From the NCBI GenBank assembly GCA_001692895.1, contig KV748196.1, positions 2,046,001-2,110,000 on the forward strand: a stretch of DNA of 64,000 bases, given 5' to 3'. Each line of letters starts with the position of its first letter. Position 1 is the stretch's first letter. Below the pieces are notes generated by a model. That model did not search any database, was not told the DNA's origin, and was given only the letters and a program-made list of their open reading frames with translations. Source of the stretch: Cenococcum geophilum 1.58. Its lineage: Eukaryota; Ascomycota; Dothideomycetes; Gloniales; Gloniaceae. Positions 1-11,702 of the stretch are shown here, in pieces. The position numbers and the translations under genes were made by a program.

Positions 1-124
1 CAATGATTATATCAGGATATAATTTCCGCAGAGTCAATGATATCATTTTTATCCATAATAGATGATGAATCTCCCTCGGAGGGACGGATCTATAAGAATA
101 TTTCGATTAAATTTTCTTATGGCC

Positions 125-300
125 GGAGCATCGACAAGATCGACCAATTATCGGATAAAAATATAGAGAATTGGATTGGCAGAAGATGCGCCGGCAGAAT
201 ATAGGAATTATGGATATCGCTGTCGAATATTTTATATCGGAGCGGTAATTGGATTAATCATACGGGGGGTTATCATTAATTCTCGAAATTAATTGCCGGA
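125..300 (+). repeat. Left arm of long inverted repeat
   Basis: It begins GGAGCATCGACAAGATCGAC and is matched by the reverse complement of 3890-4066. The outer 37 bases are identical; inner blocks such as ATATAGGAATTATGG and TCGGAGCGGTAATTGG are shared with small indels between them. Bases 1-124 lie outside the arm. Confidence 0.8.
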
Positions 301-437
301 TGGGCGATCGGGATTTCAGGTGAATCAGATTTCGATTTTTGGGTTAATAACGGAATTCGTAAAATATAAAGGAATCGTCCTGGGATATCCAATTCTTATT
401 TATTCCTCTCTATCAATTCATAATCGAATATGGATGC

Positions 438-630
438 GATCATCTCCGCGCTACGCCTATATCATCTATCGATTCATCCGTCACGCCGTATATATATCTG
501 CCGATTCACCTACCATATCTATTAATATCTACCCGATTCATCTGTCACGCCTATAATACTTCGTCGCGATTCAATCCGTCATATCTATAATATCTCTCGA
601 TTCTCGCCCGCCTATATTATTTGCAATATC
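438..630 (+). repeat. Degenerate tandem repeat, period about 32 bp
   Basis: The word GATTCA or GATTCT recurs at 471, 503, 535, 568 and 599 (spacing 32, 32, 33, 31), each time followed by a CCGTCACGCC- or CTATAATATCT-like tail. A weaker unit starts at 438. The units have diverged strongly. Confidence 0.65.
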
Positions 631-3600
631 ATCTATCGCAATCCGAATGATTTTCCACCTGCATTGCCTGAGATATCCGGGATAGATTTATCGGATAGAA
701 GGGAATGATCTAGATATATCCATACGCTTATTATGATTATTGGAAAAATAAAGCGATTCCGCAAGTTATTCTAAGCGTAATGTCACATTTATATTGGGGG
801 AAATGGAACCTCTAGCGCCCGGATATATAAAATCGAATCGATTACCGGAATATCCGCCGATCCATAAAAGCGAATAATCGAATAGATCGCAATGATATAG
901 TCGAATCGCTTGAAAGATGGGCGCATCACTTGGAGATATAAGGAGTGTCGAAATTTTTCTCCCCAGGAAAATATCTCCTCCATCTCACCCTTTGATGAAC
1001 GTATTCCTAATGATGGAATGTATTTATCTAATGGGATCTCATATATTCCTCCGCATTGAGGATAGGGTCGTTCAATGTCATGTATATCTGGATAATAATC
1101 GAGATGTGATCCATCTATCCTGCGATAATGTCAATATCGGTCTGAAATAAAACACGATAGAAATATTCCCGTGGAGGTAAATCGTTGATGGGCATATGGC
1201 CCTTCTTTTTATCGGGAAATAGAAAAGGTAATCCTCGACCATGCATGAAAATTGAGTGCGTAGCATACTTATCGGATTTCTAGCTCCGAGGATATTAGCG
1301 AGCGTTATGAATGAGTCTGTAGATCGGATGATTAAATCCATAGGTATTGCGGGTGGATTTGCCGAACGTTCTAGTCTAGAATGAATATCCGCGTTCTATA
1401 TTCAGTAGTATAAACGAGATTTATTTATGAGATGGGGGATCTTATAGTATGTAGTAAAGTATAAGATTTGACGTTATATTATCGAAATCGCCTGCAATGA
1501 TCTGATAATTATTAGTGATCCATCTCATCCCTGATCCTAGAGAGCAGATGGGAGGGATGGTGCAACAACATGCGTTCTTTGTTGGGTGGTTGTTTCGGTC
1601 GACTTGTGTTTCTGGCCTCAGTGGATATTAATATGGTAGAGTGGATCATATAGTGTTCAATGGATTATAGCCTCATTTCGATTAATATGGTCAAAATTAT
1701 ATTATTTTCTATAAGATTTCTATGTGCTTATAATGAATTTCTTCTTCTCGAATATCGCTGGATACATCTTCGTAGAATTATACGATTCGAAGGGTCAATC
1801 CTCTGTATTTTAATCTATCCGACTTACGATGCCTTACCTCTTATATCGTACGCTATTATCCCGGATGGAATCGATTAATGGTGCATGCGTAAATTATATC
1901 ATGACTGCCGGAAGAGATTTCCTTTCTTTCCGATTAAAGAATGGACTATTATGCCTTCCATTGGATATTCGGATTAATAATTTTCTTATGACGGGTTTTT
2001 ATTTTCAATACCCGATTTCTTATTCATCTCTCCGGATGATGGATCTATTTACGTATTATTATTCTCATATGTATATATCTGAATTGAGTACGGCCTATTC
2101 CTACTTAATGCCGAGTATAGATATATAATCTCTCATTATTATAATATCTGAATCATTAGGTATAAGTTCATCAAGGGTTATGATATGGGATATTCGTTGG
2201 ATCTGCGATATCGACAATTCCTGTATGATCCCAAGTGATTGGATCGCTCATCTTTTAAGCGATAACGGTATATAACTGCGATTTATTCCGATTAATTACG
2301 ACTTTTATGTATCTGGCTTTCCATATCGTGTATATTTCGATTTTCTCTCGGCTCAAGTTTATTTCTGTCAATTAATTTGGCATATCTGTTAGATATCTTG
2401 TTGGAATCGCTGTTCGTTTCCTAATAATCATTAATAAGGGTTGGTATATATTTAGATCATTCTATCGTATCTTATAAATTTGTCCCTGGATATCTGCAGG
2501 CATTGTAGTGGAGTCCCTTCGTATGCGATAGATGTATATTTGACAAATGATATAGGGCGCGGCGGATGATATCTGATTTGAGTATTGATAGATATGTACT
2601 ACGGATGAATCGGCAGTACTGGGTATTGTATATGAGAGGTGACGAGATGAAGTCGGTAGATATTATGATATTATTGGTAGGTGACTCGGCAGTTTTTATT
2701 GGTCGTGACGGATGATCGATAGATGTATAGCGTAGCGGATATGATCGCATCCATATGATTCTAATTGTACCGAGAGGTTATGCATTAAGCATGGATTTCG
2801 CTGCTGAGGGTTCTTATATTTTACGAAATTCCGTTAATTCATGCCAACATAATCGAACTCTGATTCACCTTTGTAAGATCTCCTTTTGCTTTCTGTGCAG
2901 TTTAATTTCTAAAGTTCATGGCATATGAAGTAACCCCTATGATTATCACTTCAATTACCGCTTCCGAATATACTCCATATACGACAATGTCGATATCCTA
3001 AGTAATTGGGACTATATCCTGAGGCCGCGCATTTTCTGCCATATTCATGTCTGTTTTTTATGCGTTCATGGTCGATTCTTTGGTTGCTTGTGGTCCGTTA
3101 AGACTAATTTCTTCCAAGTATTGTTTGGGTGTCCTGTTGCTTCCGTAGGTTGGTTTCCTCATCTATTTTGGATAAATGTATCATTGCTGTCTCGTGAATT
3201 TGAACCCTGATTATTATTCTTGATATGCGGAATTTTACCGTGATTATGACATCGCTTGATGTCTCGCGGTGAATGTAAGTCTTATTGATCAGATGTCATT
3301 GATTCTGCGGAATTATTATTTTTGACGTGATACATTGGTTCGTTGGAATTTTATATTGACGGGTGTATACAATTGGTTTTATCTGTCGTGATTATTTCCA
3401 TATCGGGTTACATCCTCGACATTTCGGTTTTATAATCTATTGACCGCGGTCTTCATATTTAGTATTCCATTTAATACATGTGATTACGGATTTTATCGCC
3501 CGCATTCATGAGGTTCCATCTTACTCGATGCGCTGGATATTGCCCAAATCGCCAAAATCATCCTCATCGGACTTGGACAATATTGGTCGTATGCGGTTAG

Positions 3601-3889
3601 CGGGGAGATTATACATTATCTATAGCCTCCAGGTTCAACCGAATCGTATGGAAATCCACTGCATATTAGGGGGATTCCAGGTCTGTTGTTATAGGCAGAT
3701 ATAGATAACTATGTCCATCAGACAGATGATTAATATCGCGTTGTCCTGATATATATATCTAATTGTAGCTCTTTTCCTCTCGATTGATTATATATATGCC
3801 ATAAATGTGGGGTGTCCCAAGGGATCTCTTGTCCATTTTTGATTGTAATTAAAACCCAACTCCTGTTTACAACTCGAATATACCTAGCC

Positions 3890-4066
3890 CCCTCGGGAAC
3901 TCCGGCAATGAAGAATTAAATGATACCGCCCCGTATGATTATCCAATTACCGCTCCGATAATATAGAGCGATTACCCATAATTCCTATATTTTTCTCCCT
4001 CATATCGTGTCACTCATACCATTCTCACTTTTTTATCCGATAATTGGTCGATCTTGTCGATGCTCC
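3890..4066 (-). repeat. Right arm of long inverted repeat
   Basis: Reverse complement of the arm at 125-300. It abuts the run of Ns at 4067, so the boundary may be set by the assembly rather than by biology. Confidence 0.8.
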
Positions 4067-4091
4067 NNNNNNNNNNNNNNNNNNNNNNNNN
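4067..4091. other. Assembly gap (25 N)
   Basis: A run of 25 unknown bases. Sequence character changes across it: the left side has GAT/TATCG words without a RIP signature, the right side has CTA/TAG/TAAGG words with one. The two sides may not be true neighbours. Confidence 0.95.
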
Positions 4092-4382
4092 AAGCGCGGC
4101 GTAGGTAAATAAAGCCACTAAACGCGTAAATATTAAAGGAGAAGAAGGAGAAGAGGGCTTTATATTATATAATTATAATTATAGTAAGCCTTTCTATATA
4201 AAATTAGAAGCCCCGCGTAAGCTAGCGCGGGCATAAGGACAGAAGAGGGTTGGAAAATAGATTGTTAAGGCAATAGTAAGGTTAAAGGCACGCTAAGGCC
4301 CTCTATACTAACTTAGTACTAACCTAGGCCTTAAAAACGCGTTTAAAAAGTAGGGGCCACCACTAAAGGGGGGGGGTGATAT

Positions 4383-4576
4383 TGTTAACCGTAATGGGTA
4401 CTATTAGATATAAGCTTTAGATTTGTCTCGACCTGGTTTTAATCTAGTTTTACCATTCTCTAGGGACCCCTATAGGGGGTACTACCTCATATATATATAG
4501 CCTCTTTTTCTTTATAGATCAATCTATACACAAGTCCTTCTTTTCTTATAATCGGTGTATAAACTACCAATTAATA
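4383..4576. repeat. Left LTR of the TRIM-like element
   Basis: It aligns to 5401-5596 with one 2-bp indel near the start. I count 19 substitutions over about 190 aligned bases, all transitions; 16 have A or T in this copy, mostly as CpA to TpA or TpG to TpA. That is the footprint of RIP falling mainly on this copy. Confidence 0.85.
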
Positions 4577-4920
4577 GTTATAAGCCCGGAGTTGTTTCCT
4601 ATACACCAGTTATTCTTTTAATCAGCTATTCCTATAGGCTCGTGTCTGGGTACCTTAGTTATTAATATACTCGTAATTACTTTTATATCCTTCCACCAAT
4701 ATTATAACTAACAATGCCCACTATACGCTAGAGATAAGGTAGGAGCTAGATATAAGGCAGGTACTAAGGTGCTAGATTAAGGCAGGCCGAGTTAAGGCAG
4801 GTACTTAGTGCTAGATACGAGGCAGGAGCCAGAGACAAGGCGGCCTAAAAGTTTGGGTTTATTGGGGCAATAAGCTAGTGGAAGGACAGGAGCTAGTACC
4901 TTACTACTACGTTATCGTAA

Positions 4921-5062
4921 AGCTAGCGCATTGCCACTTTACCCTAGAGCTGGCACATTACCGCTTTTACCTAAAGCTAGCACCTTACTGCTACGTTACC
5001 CCAGAGCTGGCACCTTACTGCTATGTTATATCGACGCTAGCACCGTACTGCTAAGGACAAGA
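4921..5062. repeat. Tandem repeat of 27-30 bp, about 5 units, inside the TRIM-like element
   Basis: Units begin AGCTAGC or AGCTGGC at 4921, 4948, 4975 and 5005, with a fifth (CGCTAGC) at 5035. Each continues with a CACCTTACTGCTACGTTACC-like body. Confidence 0.75.
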
Positions 5063-5100
5063 TAATAACCGTGCTACTACGGCGTAGCTAGATACTAGAT

Positions 5101-5220
5101 AGACGATTATTGGACAGTATAGGAGGATCTAGGTATAGATAGACGATTACCAGAGTATATGGGAGGATCTAGGCATAGATGGACGATTGCTAGATAGTAT
5201 AGGAGGATCTAAATACTAGT
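5101..5220. repeat. Tandem repeat of 40 bp, three units, inside the TRIM-like element
   Basis: ACGATT words with the flanking AGGAGGATCTA block recur at exact 40-bp spacing (units start 5101, 5141 and 5181). Differences between units are mainly transitions. Confidence 0.8.
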
Positions 5221-5400
5221 ATAGCTAGTGTTAACCGGATAAAGAATAACAAAGTAGCTACCGACCTGCGGCCTTATCGACAAGTAGGCCTATATATGGC
5301 CTTACCAAAGATTATAGACGACTGGCCTTAACGAGAAACTTAGTACTGCGCTAGGACTGGTAATATAGCTTCAATCTTAGAGAGCTTAAAGCTAGGAGGG

Positions 5401-5596
5401 TGTATTAACCGTGACGGGTACTGTTAGATATAAGCTTCAGATTTGTCTCGACCTAGTTTTAATCTAGTTTTACCATTCTCTAGGGACCCCTGTGGGGGGT
5501 ACTACCTTATATATATATAGCCTCTTTTTCTTTATAGATTAATCTACACACGAGTCCTTCTTTTCTTACAATCGGTGCACGGACTACCGATTGACA
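5401..5596. repeat. Right LTR of the TRIM-like element
   Basis: It starts TGTATTAACC and ends ATTGACA, directly followed by the target duplication GATAT (5597-5601). It is less mutated than the left LTR. Confidence 0.85.
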
Positions 5597-5775
5597 GATA
5601 TTTAGATGATATGTTGCGGACCTTAGGGGGTCGTGCGTAACCTAAGGTTATGCTAAGCCTAACCTGGACCTCCGATACCTTCATCTAAGCCCAGGGGCCC
5701 TAGGTTAAGACATAATCAAGATCATCAATCAATCAACCCATTTTATCAATGAATAGCTCTATATGAGTTATCTGA

Positions 5776-6876
5776 CACATGCCCAAAGATCTTTATTTTC
5801 CAAAGGTGCCTATATGGGCGCTGTATCTAAGCGGTCTACCTGGGCTGATAGGTGGGAATTACGACGTTGGCCTTGCGATGCTATTTGCCTCCTACACAGA
5901 TGTCATGCCTGTTGCAATGGAAAGAGCGTCATTGTTTTTCTTGACGACTTCGATGCAATATCTTGCACAGACTTTCTGCCCTAGTATTGGGGCCTTGCTC
6001 ATGAACCTTGATGGCAAAGGTGGGACTCCACAGGTCAATTTAGCAGTCAGTTTGTCACTCGCCACTGTCACTGCTGCTATTACTCTCTTTGTATTTCCCG
6101 AGACCATTAGCGAGAGTAATCGGACAGCAGTGGCTGATGCCCCGGCATCTGAAAATGGAGAGGAGCCTCAGGATCCCGATCCAATGACCAATATCTGCGA
6201 GACCAAATCTAAGAAGTGGTTATATTGTCGATGGAAAAAGCTAAATCATGCGTTCCAAGAGAGCGTCTCCGGCGTCGGCGTCTTCAACATTCTTCTCCTG
6301 GCCCTCTCAATCTTCTTCGCAGCCACCGGCATCAAAACAATCGACTGGTTCGGCCTCATTCAGTACCCGGTCATAAAATTGCATTGGACATTTCCACAGG
6401 CCTCCTATATCGTTACATTAGAAGGAATTCTCATGCTGGTCCACTTCAGCCTACTCCTTCCAACCGTTAGTCGCGTTGCGTCATTCTACCTTGGATCCTC
6501 AGGCCGTGCTCATTTTGCGGTCATGGCTGGCAGTAGTTTTATCCTCACTGTCGGCTCAGTTCTAATTGGCTTCAGCTCTACATCGGGTACCTTTATCGTT
6601 GCTGTCATTTTGTACCTTTTCGGCGAAGGCTTGCCGACGGCAACGCAAGCGTATATTATTAGCTTGATTGATAGGGCGCAGGTCGCGCGCGTAATGGCGA
6701 CTCTGTCTATAGCTAGTATTAGTGGCAAGGTGATTGCGTCTGTCTTGTTTTCAAAGGTTTTAGCTATTGGGCTTGATGCAAATGTGGACGCCTTGGTTGG
6801 TTTGCCTTTCTTTGTCAGTGCGGTGTTGTTCGTTCTTTCTGCTACCTGCGTTGCTGTTGTTGGACTTAGAATTTAA
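5776..6876 (+). pseudogene. MFS transporter missing its N-terminal third
   Basis: An uninterrupted frame (first ATG 5779, stop 6874-6876, 365 residues) gives the C-terminal two thirds of a fungal major-facilitator transporter. It starts with the segment LPGLIGGNYDVGLAMLFASY around transmembrane segment 4, then the ERASLFF helix and the FPETI end of the first half. A charged cytoplasmic loop follows (about residues 115-160), then six hydrophobic segments. The first three transmembrane helices expected of a 12-helix transporter are absent; the codon before CAC-ATG is a TGA at 5773. Repeat-derived DNA lies immediately upstream. The frame itself is clean, so truncation may be recent, or an upstream exon may lie in diverged sequence. 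Substrate is unknown. Confidence 0.7.
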
Positions 6877-7978
6877 GCGACGGAGAATTCAGGTTAATTT
6901 AGAGCTGGTAAAGAATAGACCCCCAGATAAGACTACGATTTCCTTTTATCCCAAAGAAGTATACGGTACTGAAATATTTATTGACATGTCTTTGTTTTCA
7001 AATAGAATGAAATAAATAGGCTCGTAATACCCGTACCTAATTTTAGCTTTAATATCTCGGAATCGTCGCTTTAGACGAACTTACGTAGAGCCTAATCTTA
7101 ACCAAAGTATACAAGGAGAAACCTGGCCTGGTTTATTTTTGGCTCACTATATATATTTATTAGATTACAACGGATGAAGTAAAGCGGAGAGTGGAAAGTT
7201 ACGGGATGGACGGAACCCAGCCATATTATAGATAGTTTGGTGCAGAAGAACGGCCAGGTACAGCGATTAAGGCCCTGTTCCCTAAAGGATTAATAGGAAT
7301 CTATGCCCACGTTATATATGGCAACAGATTTAATAGAATTACCCCAATATATTTTCCCGCTCGCTCCGAAGGATGTGTATAGCTGTCTATAAGTCTTAAT
7401 ACGTTTATAAGGCTCTTGACCTTTAAGCTCATACCCTTAGAACTCAATTACCCCTAAATTATCTTAGTAAGCGACTCAGCCGGCAACCAAGATTAAATTA
7501 GGGTTAGTTAACACTGCTATCTTAGTTGCTATTTTAAGGGCCTTTGGTATAAAAATATAAAAGGGTTAATTTAAGACTAAAATCTTTTTTACCTAATATA
7601 CACATGCTAAGTCAACTTGTATATATCTTCTTATAGAGCCTCTTTTATGTATTCTATACTAGCCTAGCTATTATTCTAATAACTTTAATACTAATAGTTT
7701 TAAGAAGTTAATAGTTAACTTCTATATAAGGTTACAACTCTAGCCTTTTCTCGCTCTGCACGGACCTCCGTGACTTAAAATGCGTACGTGCGTAAAACAT
7801 GGCCTTAGGCCCAAAGCCATCGTTGTTCAAAGGAATTCCACGTCATTCACCCTTGAACTTCAATTGATTCGTCACTAACCGGGCAGAAGGCGGGGTAGCT
7901 GCAGTATAATAAATCCTTACGCTCCTCAAATTAGTTGAATCTTGAATCTTTGTAAAGAGGTATTACTCACCATTCCCA
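6877..7978. other. Gene-free AT-rich stretch upstream of Argonaute
   Basis: No convincing frame. It contains TA-rich, RIP-like sequence and, near 7273, the word GGCCCTGTTCCCT, which matches the tip of the terminal repeat of the MITE at 11507. I found no inverted partner nearby. The last 80 bases would serve as the Argonaute promoter and 5' leader; GTATAATAAAT near 7905 is a possible TATA-like site. Confidence 0.5.
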
Positions 7979-10900
7979 ATGTCTGGCAACCCATCAGACA
8001 GTGGTCGCGGTCGCGATCGCGGCCGTGGTCGTGCCCATGGCCGTGCCCATGGCGACTCCTCTCTTCCGTTCCATGCAAGCGGAAGAGGACGAGGGGCTCC
8101 AGCCCCACAGGGATTCTCCACATATCGTCAAGACCAGCGAGGCGGTGCAAGAGGTCGAGGCAGAGGCGATCGCGGTGGATTTGGCAGGGGCCGAGGCGGC
8201 CCCATTGATGCACAAATCTTCAAGTGAGATCTTTGCAATTTCGTTCTACTACATCTTGGAGACTAATCTCTGAGTGTTTTCCAGTCCTAATGGCGGCCAT
8301 CTAGCCAAGCCAGACATGCGTGTCACTCGTATCGAAAGGGAGACTGAGACTGCAGCCAATTTTGTCCGGGCGAAATCCCCAATGGGAAAGCCAGCATCCG
8401 ACCCGAGGCTGCCTCTACGGCCCGGATTTGGTACCCGAGGGAGGGAGGTGTTGCTGTGGGCAAACTATTTGGATTTGATGGCGTTTGGAGATTTGCTGCT
8501 CTTCCGTTACAGTATTGAAATATTGCCGGATCAGCGCGGCAGAACACCAATGGGTAAGAAGGTTAAGAGGATAGTTCAGCTCCTGCTTGAAGAGCACCTG
8601 GTTCAATATGGGCACGACATCGCCACCGATTTCAAATCCAATCTCATTAGCAAGACTGAGCTTGATCTAGATGAAGATGATTACGCAATACACTATAAGG
8701 CCGAGGATGAAGACGACCCCGCTCCGAATGCAAGAATATACCGAGTCCGTCTCCAGCCCACCGGCGCGCTCACCGTATCCGAGCTCATAGATTATCTTAC
8801 TTCATCTCATTCCGGAGCTTTATTCGGATCTAAGGATGAGATAATCCAGGCCCTTAATATAGTTGTAGGCAATCATCCCAAGGCAGTTTCGTACACAGCC
8901 TCTGTCGGCGCGAATAAGCACTTTCACCTAGCCGCGGCTACCTCCGAAAGGTTTGATTTAGGAGCAGGGCTTTTGGCTCTTCGAGGATTTTTTGTGAGCG
9001 TCCGCGCAGCTACTGCCCGCATTCTCGTCAACGTTCAGGTCAAACACGCGGCGTTCTATGATGACGGTCCTCTCGATAAGTTGATGCTTACATATATCAG
9101 AACCAATGGCCCAAGTACGGTAAAGCTGGGAAATTTCCTTAAAAAGCTTTCTATCAAAGTCACCCATATCGTGAAGAAGAATAGATCTGGTTCCACGATC
9201 CCGAGGATAAAGGTAGTACTGGGCTTAGCAACACGCGACGATGGGCGTGGTCAGCAAAACCCGCCCATTGTCCTTGAATTTGGCAGTGGACCCAAAGATG
9301 TCAAGTTCTTTCTGGGAGACCGTGGACAAGGGCCTGCCGGGAAACCGCAGGTGACAAGTGTGACAAACGGAAATAGGGGGAGGAAGGCCGCAAAACTTGG
9401 CCCTGAGCCTCCTTCACAGGGTCAATATATTAGCGTGTATGATTTCTTTAGGCAAAGTTAGTCTTCTCATATCAAGGCAGAAGAACATCCCCAAATGTAA
9501 TCGTGCTCACTTTGTCATAGCTCACGACATTACAATCAAAGATCCAACCCTACCTGTCATCAATGTTGGCAGTCGGCAAAACCCGTCATACTTACCCCCC
9601 GAAGTGTGCGAGGTACTGCCCGGGCAAACCTCGAATACGAAACTGAGCTCTTCTCAGACGCAGCAAATGATAAGATTTGCGGTACGCAAACCAGCTCAAA
9701 ATGCGCAATCAATCGCTACTTCAGGAACTCAAATGTTGGGGTTCGATCCTACTAATTCCACCCTTGTAAGTACATTTCTCTCCGCCTACACTCTGGATAT
9801 TACTAATCTCAGAAGGGTAATTTTGGAATCAACGTGACGCCAAATTTGATAGTTGTTCCAGGACGTGTCCTAAACAGCCCAGACGTGAAGTATGGCAGGA
9901 GCAAAATTGCTAATCCCAGATTTGGTAGTTGGAATATGCAGTCTTTCGAAGTTGCTACTAAGTCAGACTTGACTTACTGGACATACCTTTGGATATCGTT
10001 TCAGGGTTCATTCGATCCGTGGAGAGACGATGCAAGTTTGAATACGTCTTTGAACGCCTTCACGTCTACGCTCAGACAGGTTGGAATAAACGCGAATGAT
10101 TGCGTTCCTGGGTTGCACATGAGCGTTACTGCTGGGAATGCCGAAGCTGAAATTGCACAAGCAATACACCGATTCACGAGCAATCCCACAAAGCCTCCGC
10201 CGAGGTTGCTCTTAGTGATTATGCCCTCTGCTGACACGACTATCTATAACAGCGTCAAGTACGCTTGCGACGTCAAAGAGGGACTTCTCAATGTTTGCGT
10301 GGTTGCAGAAAAGTTTGCTCGTGCTAACAGCCAATACTTTGCAAATGTGGCATTGAAGGTAAACCTCAAACTTGGCGGGCGAAATCAGTTTCTGGACAAT
10401 TCCAAGCTTGGCATATTGGCGGAGGGCAAGACTATGGTTGTAGGGATCGATGTTACCCACCCTTCTCCTGGGTCTTCTTCGAATGCGCCCAGTGTGGCAA
10501 GCATTGTTGCTTCTGTTGATCGATGGCTTGCACAGTGGCCGGCAGACTTACAGATCCAAACTGCCCAACAGGAATTGGTTTCAGGTCTTGACAGCTTGTT
10601 CAAATCTCGCCTCCACCTATGGATGAAACGGAATGATAGTTATCCAGAGAATATCCTTGTGTATAGAGATGGGGTATCGGAAGGCGAATACCACCAAGTT
10701 CTTGATCAAGAACTTCCGGCACTCCGTAAAGCGTGCGAAGAACTCTACCCGGCTATCTTTACCAAGCAAGGCATCCCGTACATAACAATAATCATTGTCG
10801 GAAAACGCCATAACACACGGTTCTACCCTACCAAGAAAGAGGACGTTGACCGGTCCTCTAACCCGCAGAATGGTACCGTTGTCGACCGCGGGGTTACAGA

Positions 10901-11288
10901 AGCTCGAAACTGGGATTTCTTCTTGCAAGCTCATACTGCAATTCAAGGAACGGCTCGCCCTGCCCATTACTATACGATTTACGACGAGATATTCCGTCGC
11001 AGAATGGTGCAGCAGCCCTTCCAGAGTGCAGCAGATATAGTGGAGGATCTAACCCATAATCTATGCTATCTATTTGGAAGGGCTACTAAGGCAGTTAGCA
11101 TTTGTCCCCCAGCGTATTACGCTGATCTTGTTTGTGAAAGGGCTCGGTGCTATCTAAGCGGACTATTTGATCCAACACCGACAGCAAGCCCTACCGCAAG
11201 TGTGACAGGAGGGCCGCCAGGGCAAGAAGTGGATCCGGGCCGTGTGCGGATTCATGAAAGAGTACGTGATAAGATGTTCTATATTTAG
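7979..11288 (+). CDS. Argonaute protein (RNA-guided slicer)
   Basis: Four exons: 7979-8223, 8285-9456, 9521-9765 and 9813-11288. Introns are 61, 64 and 47 bp, all GT-AG, and phases close to give 1,045 residues. Order of parts: an Arg-Gly-rich N-terminal tail (about residues 1-80), the N and linker regions, PAZ (YDFFRQ to LPPEVCEVLPGQ, about 460-515), MID, and PIWI. The PIWI catalytic residues are visible: D in GIDVTHP (about 767), E in QQELVSGL (808), D in YRDGVSEGE (840), and a fourth residue in PPAYYADL that is Asp (about 992). The site is therefore DEDD, a form known in fungal Argonautes and compatible with slicing. The protein would bind small RNAs in quelling-type silencing or meiotic silencing. 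I did not assign QDE-2 versus SMS-2 orthology. It is convergent with the helicase gene ending at 13482. Confidence 0.95.
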
Positions 11289-11506
11289 ATGGACCAATTT
11301 GAAACCCAATAAGCGCATGGTATAAGAAGAAGAAAAGTATTCAAATATACATTAAGTGTCTTAGTCTTTCTACAACTGGTGATCAGAAAAGTCCGTAATC
11401 GCTCTTAGATTTCCTGAATTCTCATTAGCTTGTATTTTCAAGGAAAAGTGATACAATTAAAGAGGATTATTAGTCGACCCTAAGTGTGTTCTGTTAGGCT
11501 ATTTGA
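11289..11506. other. 3' flank of Argonaute
   Basis: No gene is visible. This presumably holds the 3' untranslated region and polyadenylation site; it ends at the outermost element of the nested transposon stack. Confidence 0.4.
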
Positions 11507-11702
11507 GCCCCTGTTCCCTGAAGCGCATACGTAGCCGTATAGGCCTCATAGGCTCACATAGACGGCCATAATCGTCATAGATCACTTATTTCCGGCTTGT
11601 ACGTTCGACTTACTTTAGTATGGTAAGATCTGTGTGGGGGCTTAGAATAACCCACAGAAGTTTAAAAAACTGGGGCCTTAATGTATAGACTACCGTGGGC
11701 GT

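Larger units (their letters stand above)
1..4066. repeat. AT-rich gene-free block bounded by a long imperfect inverted repeat
   Basis: No open frame here resembles a protein; the frames are short and full of stops. The sequence from 125 reappears in reverse complement ending at 4066: a 37-base stretch (125-161 against 4030-4066) is identical, and similarity continues with indels to about 300 and back to about 3890. The block is rich in GAT/ATC/TATCG words. Hand counts over 1-360 give CpA+TpG = 28 and ApC+GpT = 12, which is not the canonical RIP pattern. It could be a decayed terminal-inverted-repeat transposon or a pericentromeric-type repeat. The right arm stops exactly at an assembly gap, so the true end is unknown. 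Confidence 0.7.
4383..5596. mobile_element. Non-autonomous LTR element (TRIM-like), complete, with GATAT target duplication
   Basis: Two direct repeats of about 195 bp (4383-4576 and 5401-5596) enclose about 820 bp without coding capacity. The 5' ends start with TG, and the right copy ends in CA. The element is flanked by the 5-bp direct repeat GATAT at 4378-4382 and 5597-5601, the target duplication expected of retroviral-type integration. A purine run (AGGAGGG, 5394-5400) lies directly before the right LTR where a polypurine tract is expected. I could not identify a tRNA primer-binding site after the left LTR. With no gag or pol, it would depend on another element for mobility. Confidence 0.85.

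Noticed and set aside
1-4066. Possible mitochondrial or rDNA insertion because of high AT
   Set aside because: No mitochondrial gene, tRNA or rRNA core sequence was recognised, and the long inverted repeat fits a repeat element better.
7270-7285. Second copy of the outer MITE at GGCCCTGTTCCCT
   Set aside because: Only one end is recognisable and no inverted partner was found within 1-2 kb, so it is not called as an element.
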